Shown here: positions 57,500 to 64,000 of the stretch, in pieces
How positions within the stretch are numbered: the stretch's first letter is position 1
Layout: each line of letters starts with the position of its first letter
Notes under the pieces: model-generated
What the model was told of the DNA's origin: nothing
What the model saw: the letters and a program-made list of their open reading frames with translations, nothing else
Database searches by the model: none
Source: Microdochium bolleyi
Taxonomy: Eukaryota > Ascomycota > Sordariomycetes > Xylariales > Microdochiaceae
DNA: 64,000 bases
Assembly (NCBI GenBank): GCA_001566295.1
Contig: KQ964250.1
Coordinates: forward strand, 1,178,001 to 1,242,000
Direction of reading: 5' to 3'
Made by a program: the position numbers and the translations under genes

Positions 57500-60487
57500 C
57501 GAGTCAGGGAACACCGAGGCTGGCGTACGTCGTCATCGTCAACGTCGCTGTCGCCGTCGCTGTCGCCATGTCATGCAGCCAGCCAGAACCCCCCCCCCCT
57601 TCCCCGCGCACATGTGTGTGAGAAGGCGGGGGGCGGTGCTTCGTTGGACGGAGATATGTATTGTCACAGAGAACGCATCCTGAGGCATGTGATGGTCCCA
57701 GGTGGAAACGTCTCTCTTCTCCTGCGCGACTGCCCGAACAAGACAGGATCACTGGCGCTGACGACCAAGATACACCAGGTAGGTTACAGCGCCATTGGAG
57801 AATGCCGATGAGTCGTCCGCTCGTTGTCTCTGGTGCGTAGCGTCGGCGTGCTGGGCGAGGCAGGACAGTTGCAGTGCAGTGCAGTTGTGGGCAGGGGCAG
57901 GGCGTGGGGAAGCCAAGACGCCGACCCCGTCACCGTGGTCGTCGCCGTCGCGACTCACGATGTATAGGGAGCCGCGGTGACAGAGCTCGTGCTAATGTCA
58001 ACCTGGATTGTTTGTCCGGAGCTAGCCTGCCTCGGAGGAAGAGCCTCTCTGGGAGATGGGAGAGACCCTGAACTTTTACCCAAAGTAGACAACGACCCAG
58101 CGCAGTCGGAGTGTGTTTTGCTGTCAACGAGTCCACACCGGCCACGCCTGCGGCAGTCGAGGCATAATACACAACGAACGGCACGAGCTCCCCTCAGACC
58201 ACAAGCAGGTAGGTACCTGTGTGGCCTTGCTAGTGGCGATTGCTGTAACCCTCACTCGGGGCCCATCTTCGACCTTCCCCTTTAGGCAGTCAGGATCAAC
58301 GCCCACTCTCGAGGTGCCCCCCGCGTGCTGGATTGTTGGTTCCCTACCGCTCTCCACGGTCCGAGAGAGAACTCACTAGGAAGTTACCCGGTGCAGCGGG
58401 CGGTGCCGTGGACAACCGCTACCCACTTACATGGCTCTCTGCGTGTCCCTGAACCTTAATGTCGCGTGCAGGACGGCTCGGACGCACGTGTATGCGCGCT
58501 TTCCTCCTCTCTTATTGCCGCGTAGCAACTTTTGTGCCGCAGACGACAACCTTGCGTCGAGATGCATGAGTAGGTACTACATCTCAGACATACGAAAGCT
58601 TATTGGATCCTACGGAATGCAGCAACAGGCGGTGTGAGACTCGATTCCTACACCTGCGGCTTGTTTATCAGGCACCTGGAGATGCCGGTACCTGCGAAGG
58701 GACCGGCAGCCGCCCTTCAAGAATCCTTACTTCAACGCGGGGCTTCTCAATCCATCGCCTGCTGGTCCATACGTATGGTACGAGTGAGTGAAGAAAGTAG
58801 AAGGGACGGTACCGATAAGCAGGGGGGAGTCAAATAGCTATCCGCAGGAAGACCATATCTCTGCTGTTACGACCAAGTGCCTCCGACTGTAGACACTAGA
58901 CTCGTGAAGGCGAAAGAAGCTAAAAATTATGAGACTGGAGGGAGCTTAGAGAGCACCAGAGCAATGAATGAGACTCGCTGTGGTATAATTAGTACAGGCA
59001 AAAGCAATGCTGCTCCCAAGAGCTATGGCGAGGTTCACCACAGCTCTACGGAAGCGCATTATGCAACCGCCAAGCACAGCAGCGCTGTACTTACCAGTAG
59101 AATGCTCGACCATGCAGTCCCTTTTCATTTCTTCCCTCCTCTCTTCGGAAAGCCAGCTCGAACAATCCAAGACTGAGAGGGGAAAGAGAGAGGCTCGAGT
59201 GAGATCTCAACTAAAATGTCGTGCGAGAAAAACACCGATACTCCTCGCTGGTTGCCTTTTTCTGAGGCCATTATCTGAACTGCATGTCATCTCACCATAC
59301 ATACAACAGCACTTCTTACCCTCACATCTTCCTAACACAACTCAACAGCTACACCTTGAACCCTGTGATAGTTTTGCAACAGAATAAAACTGCCCAGGCC
59401 AAACGCAACTCCCCTCCCATCCGGCTGGCACCCGTCCATACTCCGTATCGTCTCTGATAATTCTCTTCCAATGATCCAAGCTCTCTCATCAAGCCCGATG
59501 TCCTCCCAGGTCATAGCTACAACGCATACTCCCTCCTGTACAGACAGTAAATCAGAGGCACACACAGAATCTCTCCAATATTTGTCCCACGGACCCGCCA
59601 AGCTTTCTAGAACACCGCCACCACATCATAGAAGGGAGATAGGGATAGAGGTGGGAAACGCAGGAGAAAGTCCCGATCGGCAGGCATCAGGGCCGAAAAC
59701 GCAGGTCCCACGGGAAGGCGCTCTGCAGCAAATCTCCCCGATCTGCCCGGCAGCGTGCTGCACACTCCCTTAATCCCTCCGCAGCTTGTATGTAGTGTAT
59801 GCATGCTGTTGTTGTGCAGATCGATCCTGCTCCTCCCCCTCGCAACTACTGCTGCATGATGTAGCCAGCTGACTAGCGATACGTGCCGGCAAGGCGACGC
59901 TGCCCCCGCCTCCCCCCTTCCTTGTCCCCTTCCGCAAGATCGTCGCTTCTAAGAACCCGTTCTTTACTTCTTCTCGGATTCCCCATTGTGAGAGGGGGAA
60001 GTATCCCAAGCTGAAAAGGGGATGGGGAAGGGCATCGATATATAGGTTCACGGTGCTGTACATATCGGAGGAAACTGGTATCAAAGTTGACCCAAGCCCG
60101 TGCCAGTCACGGCCTTTGCCCACAGGTGAAGAAAGAGTCCTGCGGTGAAGCTTACAGGCACAGAAAACCAGGTAAGGGCAGTTGACAGGTCTCCACCGCG
60201 TGGTGGCGAGTGACTGACCTAACCTGGCTTTTCATTTTCGGCTTTTTTATTTGTTCTTCTCGCTGAGTTGAAATACTCTTTGGGCGCATTATTTCTTATT
60301 TGAGAGACAAGATCAGGTATCAAAAGGGGATAGACGCAGCTCCGTGAAGGAGGGCAGGAGTGAGTTGAGAAGCCAAATAGCATATACCAATGGAAAATGG
60401 GCAATACAGTGCTGCGTCATGAAATCAGGTTTAGGCAAAGTTCGGTTGCTTGTCTGCGTCCCAAAACCACAAGTACTGAAGACTGTC

Positions 60488-60549
60488 CTGTTTTTCCTTT
60501 GTTCCTTTTCTTTTCTTTCTTTTTCTTTTTTTTTTTTCTTTTTCTTCGT
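60488..60549. repeat. T-rich low-complexity tract
   Basis: Polypyrimidine sequence dominated by T with scattered C and G, including a run of about 13 T near 60527-60538, read directly. Confidence 0.85.
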
Positions 60550-61441
60550 CTGCGGAAATTATATTCTTTAGTAATTATGTGTGACCACTAGTCTATCCAT
60601 TCTCGCACGATCAACAAGACAACACCCGTGTCCTCGGAGATCGGCTCTTCGAGGATGTAAATCCAGTTCCAGTTTAAAGACCTGCTCGGATCTCCAGGGA
60701 GCTCAGACTAGGTAATGCCGCCCCGGCCACTTGCCTCGACGTCCGTGGCCGAGGGAATCAGACCTCAATACGAACTCGTTCGACGCCGTAAGCCTTGCCC
60801 GCCCTCAGATCACGGTGATAGTTCGAAGCAGATAATGAAGAGTACTACGTGGCCTTGTTCTTTCCTCCCCTCGAGTTGATCATGCCCTTTTCTCTTGCAA
60901 AGACGGGCAATAAAGCTACCCATTCCATTTTCCTCATCGCGAATACATCTACGGGGATACTCACCTTTAGACCACTTCACTGGCGGTAACGATTGCTCTC
61001 GGGTCTTGCCGTACAACATCGTGTATCTCTTGTAAGCAGGCTCTGCTTTTATTCTCCCATATGTACATTATCAATACCGCTGTCCCAAGCTGGCGCAGGC
61101 ACCTGTTATATACATTATCGCAGTCGCAGACTGCTCTGTTGTGAGCGTGGCTCCAGCTTTTGGCCCACACAAGTCCCGTGCTCCAAAGCTCAGTCGAAGT
61201 TGCCTGCTCAACTTGACCATTCTCCACTGATGAAATCAAATCGATGCCGCTTATGCAAGAAACAAAGCCAACATAGTGTGGCAGATGCCCGTTCAATGGA
61301 CTTGGAGCCTGCCTTGACTCAGTTCGCAAGCAGAGTCCCCGCACGCCGATGACCACTAGCCCGTGAGCCTCATAGCAATTCTCCCTCCTTGGCGAAGCTC
61401 TGCCTCGAGACCCGTAGAGCCGGTAAATCGCTTCACCGAAT

Positions 61442-62377
61442 TCAGAGGCTTTGTTCCAGAGCCATGGCCTCCGCGAAGCCCGTCCGAATCATCTCCATTT
61501 GCTCCGCGTTAGGCAGGGTGCAAGGTTTCCTAGGCTCACCGCCGTAGCCGTAGAATGTCTGCAGGGCCGCCTTGACGCCAGCAAAGCCGGTCTGGATCGC
61601 AATCCAGTCGGCCTTGGCGACTATGGCTTGCAGACGTCTTGCTTCTTTGAGGTTACCGGCCTGGTAAAGTTCACAGATCCTGATGCATGCTTTGGGTAGC
61701 AGATTGGCAGTGCCAGCAATCGTGCCATGTCCACCGACGACAAGGCCCTGAAGGATGAAATCCGCGCTGCCACCGCCGACAAAGAAGCCTTCCTTGCACT
61801 CGTCAACGATCCGAGCCAGCTTGCCAGTGTTCCCACAGGTCAGCTTAACTCCCCAGACATTCGGGTGCTGGCTGATCTTCAAGATTGTGTCTGATGACAG
61901 GTCGAGTCCAGGAGTAGCTCCGGGGTAGTTGTAGATCATGATCGGGATGGGGCTGCGGTCGGCGACGTCGCAAAAGTGCTGGTGAATTTTGCTTGTGTCC
62001 AGAAGACCGCCATAGTAGGATGGCGGCAGGACAATGGCGTAGTTAGCACCAGCATCTGCGGCGTCCTTGCATAGCTGGATGACCTCGCGGGTGGACTGAG
62101 CGCCACAGCCAGCAATCAGAGGGAGATGATGGTGGTCGGCATGATCCACGGCAGCACGTGTGGCTTTGATGAGTTGTGAGCGTTCTTCTCTGCTCAGGTG
62201 GACTGCTTCGCCATTGGAGCCGTGGATGACGAGGCCGGCAACGCCAGACTCGGCCAGATGGACAGCATGGCGTTGTGTAGTCTCCAGATCCAGCTCGTCA
62301 TCGGCCTTGAAAAAGGCAACAGTCGGCACGTACACGCCCTCTGCCAAGGGCTTGACTGATGCTGGCATGGAGAGCAT
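61442..62377 (-). CDS. DHDPS/N-acetylneuraminate lyase family aldolase
   Basis: Class I aldolase of the dihydrodipicolinate synthase superfamily. Fungal members often cleave or form 2-oxo acids from pyruvate, for example 4-hydroxy-2-oxoglutarate or 2-keto-3-deoxy sugar acids. Single exon, 311 aa from ATG 62377; ATG 62368 (MPASVKPLAEGVYVPTVAFF) is an equally possible start. Motifs: GSNGE at 53-57 (the GTTGE carboxylate-binding loop), IAGCGAQSTREVIQL, catalytic Tyr149 in YNYPG and Schiff-base Lys178 in WGVKLT. The segment FVGGGSADFILQGLVVGGHG and the C-terminal helices complete a TIM barrel of the usual size. There is no targeting signal. A TATA-like box lies upstream. It is 8.4 kb from the hydratase gene; linkage to it is speculative. 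Biosynthetic lysine synthesis is unlikely because fungi use the alpha-aminoadipate route. Confidence 0.9.
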   Translation of the reverse strand: MLSMPASVKPLAEGVYVPTVAFFKADDELDLETTQRHAVHLAESGVAGLVIHGSNGEAVHLSREERSQLIKATRAAVDHADHHHLPLIAGCGAQSTREVIQLCKDAADAGANYAIVLPPSYYGGLLDTSKIHQHFCDVADRSPIPIMIYNYPGATPGLDLSSDTILKISQHPNVWGVKLTCGNTGKLARIVDECKEGFFVGGGSADFILQGLVVGGHGTIAGTANLLPKACIRICELYQAGNLKEARRLQAIVAKADWIAIQTGFAGVKAALQTFYGYGGEPRKPCTLPNAEQMEMIRTGFAEAMALEQSL

Positions 62378-64000
62378 CGTGTGAGGTGATGAAGCGCTTC
62401 TCAAGTGGAGGTATGAGGAGATTACTGGCTCTCCTTGACAGTACTAGTCCGGATGGAAGATGTCTGTCGACAGAAAAGCAAGGGGGAGTCGAGCGAGTGG
62501 TGGTAAGACAGATAAGGTGAAGGGGGCGAGACCAAGTGGTTGAAGCAGAAGTCTATGTTGGCTCGACTGTGGGCTGAGACAGGAGGTCTTTGGCACGATA
62601 GGTCAGCACAGAGCGTGAAAGTGACTGGCTGAGGGAGCATCCGTGAGGCAGTGCTGGCGTCCGGGTCCTTCTTATATCTCGCCGTCGGGCCATGGCTGAT
62701 GGCGGGCCAGTTTGCTCGGATCGATGGTATGCGGCGCTAGCAGGAAATGGTGACTGGGCCCGTGACAGGGGCGGCACCCTAAATCGACAACTAATCACAC
62801 GACCGGCGAAACCCAGCTCTCCACGCATGCAGGCCGGCAGACGCTCGAGAGCCGCAGTCTGACGTAAAATATTGGCCTCGGGGCATTTTCCATGCCCGAC
62901 CCAGAGGTGCCGCGAGCGGTGCTGTGCGGTTACACAACCAACCTTGGAAATATGAGTGTTGGCACCTTTGGGCGGAGGTATGGAGGCAGATGCTGGGGCT
63001 GGTCGGATGGGGCAGGTGAGCTGAGCGAGACCGCAGCGCGGTGCGGGCAGGGTGGAGATGCCCCATGTTTGCGGATCCGGCAGCGTGGGCTGGGAGCGTG
63101 GGGGTTGCTCGCCGACGGGTCCCTCATCGTGTCATGTGGTCTTGTTCGTGTCGGAACTACGGAGTACCTAGCTCGAGCCTGGCTGTCGCCGGAGTTGGCT
63201 TCTCCTTGAGCCCATTGGACTCCCAGCCGAGACCGGGTCGCAATGCACACTGCAGCCACCTTGGAGGCGGCTGATGGCTGTGCCGGCCGAGTGGCCATCC
63301 TCGCGGCAAAGGCCAAGACCGGAGGGTGTCGACAGAGTCGGGAGGGAGTCGACAGTCCGGAGGGTGTCACCGGGGCCGGACCCGGGGGAAGCGGCGAGAC
63401 TGCGCTTGCTTGGGGTGCAGCCAGGTGTGGAGTGAGGGCCCCTCCTCGCTGCTGTGGCACGTTGCGACTCGTGCTGTGCTGTGGTGTCGGGAAAGGCGGA
63501 TCATGTTTTCCACCATGGACATGGCAGGCGATTGCTAGGAGACCTCCAAGCGAGAGGCGGAAAAGCTCCGAGGCCGGTGGCGAGGAGGTCTGGGGCGCCG
63601 GGAAGCGGGACAGGAGCAGAGACGAGGGCATCGTGACATGGACTAAGAGAGAGGAGCGATGCACGACCTGGGGACGGGACTGTCCGGGTGTTCGAGGGGT
63701 GGCTCGGTCAAGGAAGGCACGCGCACGGCAAACGCAACTGCAACTGCCCCCGACACGGTCCACCAGCGCACTTGTTAGTCTGGCGGACCAGGATCGTCTC
63801 GTCCTCTACCTTCAGGTACATACACATACTCCGTCCTCCCACCGCACATGCTCTCTTTCTCTCAGTCAGTCTCCGCGATCCGTCGAGGCCTCTCGGCAAT
63901 GCCGCCTGCGGCCTGCCACCACGCCGTGCTGCCTCCAAGCATTTCCTTGGCCCGCCTCGCCAACAGCAGCAGCACAGCCCTGCCTGCCCCAGCCCTGCCC
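62378..64000. other. Upstream region of the aldolase and window end
   Basis: About 1.6 kb without a supported gene. The 277-codon minus-strand frame at 62930-63763 is Pro/Ser/Arg-rich with no motif and is probably a GC-rich shadow. A gene may start beyond the window edge. Confidence 0.45.
62671..62676 (-). promoter_or_regulatory. TATA-like box of the aldolase gene
   Basis: Minus-strand TATAAG within GAGATATAAG, about 295 nt upstream of the ATG. It is the only TATA-like element noticed near the start, and the long leader makes it uncertain. Confidence 0.35.

Larger units (their letters stand above)
53905..61441. other. Gene-poor region
   Basis: About 7.5 kb without a supported gene. Contains the TG repeat near 57.5 kb, a T-rich tract near 60.5 kb and several frames under 200 codons with no motif. 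Frames such as 59770-60123 (-) begin with GTG or similar, not ATG, and were not called. Confidence 0.45.

Noticed and set aside
62930..63763. 277-codon minus-strand frame
   Set aside because: Pro/Ser/Arg-rich with no motif, typical of shadow frames in GC-rich DNA; initiation signals are poor.

Overview
The window looks like nuclear DNA of a filamentous ascomycete (Pezizomycotina, probably Sordariomycetes). The genes carry short introns of about 50-150 nt with fungal GT...CTAAC/CTGAC...AG signals, coding exons are GC-rich, and several products are fungus-specific (Pal1, Cft1/CPSF160, Usb1, a fungal BuGZ-type zinc finger). I read fifteen protein genes, two of them doubtful. No rRNA, tRNA, CRISPR array or intact transposon was recognised. 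Species cannot be named from the sequence alone. Splice junctions are hand-derived from frame and signal consistency, without transcript data.

Layout. 1.5-18.2 kb is a gene-dense housekeeping block: CKS1 (+), ERO1 (+), USB1 (-), PAL1 (+), the five-exon CFT1 (-), an F-box-like protein (+) and an 86-residue microprotein (-), with a (CTG)25 tract at 16.6 kb. From 18.2 to 34.6 kb almost nothing codes; the only supported gene is a 59-residue cysteine-rich protein at 26.1 kb with its own TATA box and introns. 34.6-43.8 kb returns to genes: two unrecognised proteins (-), a BuGZ/ZNF207-like zinc finger (+) and a membrane-anchored TAP-like alpha/beta hydrolase (+). 43.8-47 kb is rich in simple repeats. 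47.0-53.0 kb holds the most interesting locus: a seven-exon gene for an NRPS-type adenylation domain fused, with no recognisable carrier domain, to a polytopic ferric-reductase-like flavin/NAD(P) module, divergent from an enoyl-CoA hydratase. 53-61.4 kb is sparse, with one doubtful small ORF. 61.4-62.4 kb encodes a DHDPS-family pyruvate aldolase, and the rest is unassigned.

The housekeeping genes act in unrelated processes: cell cycle (Cks1), ER disulfide formation (Ero1), U6 snRNA 3' processing (Usb1), polarity (Pal1), mRNA 3'-end formation (Cft1) and mitosis (BuGZ). The adenylation-reductase/hydratase pair, possibly with the aldolase 8 kb away, could be a small metabolic unit that activates an amino or other carboxylic acid and reduces it at a membrane. 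That is inference; the domain fusion itself is read directly from the sequence.
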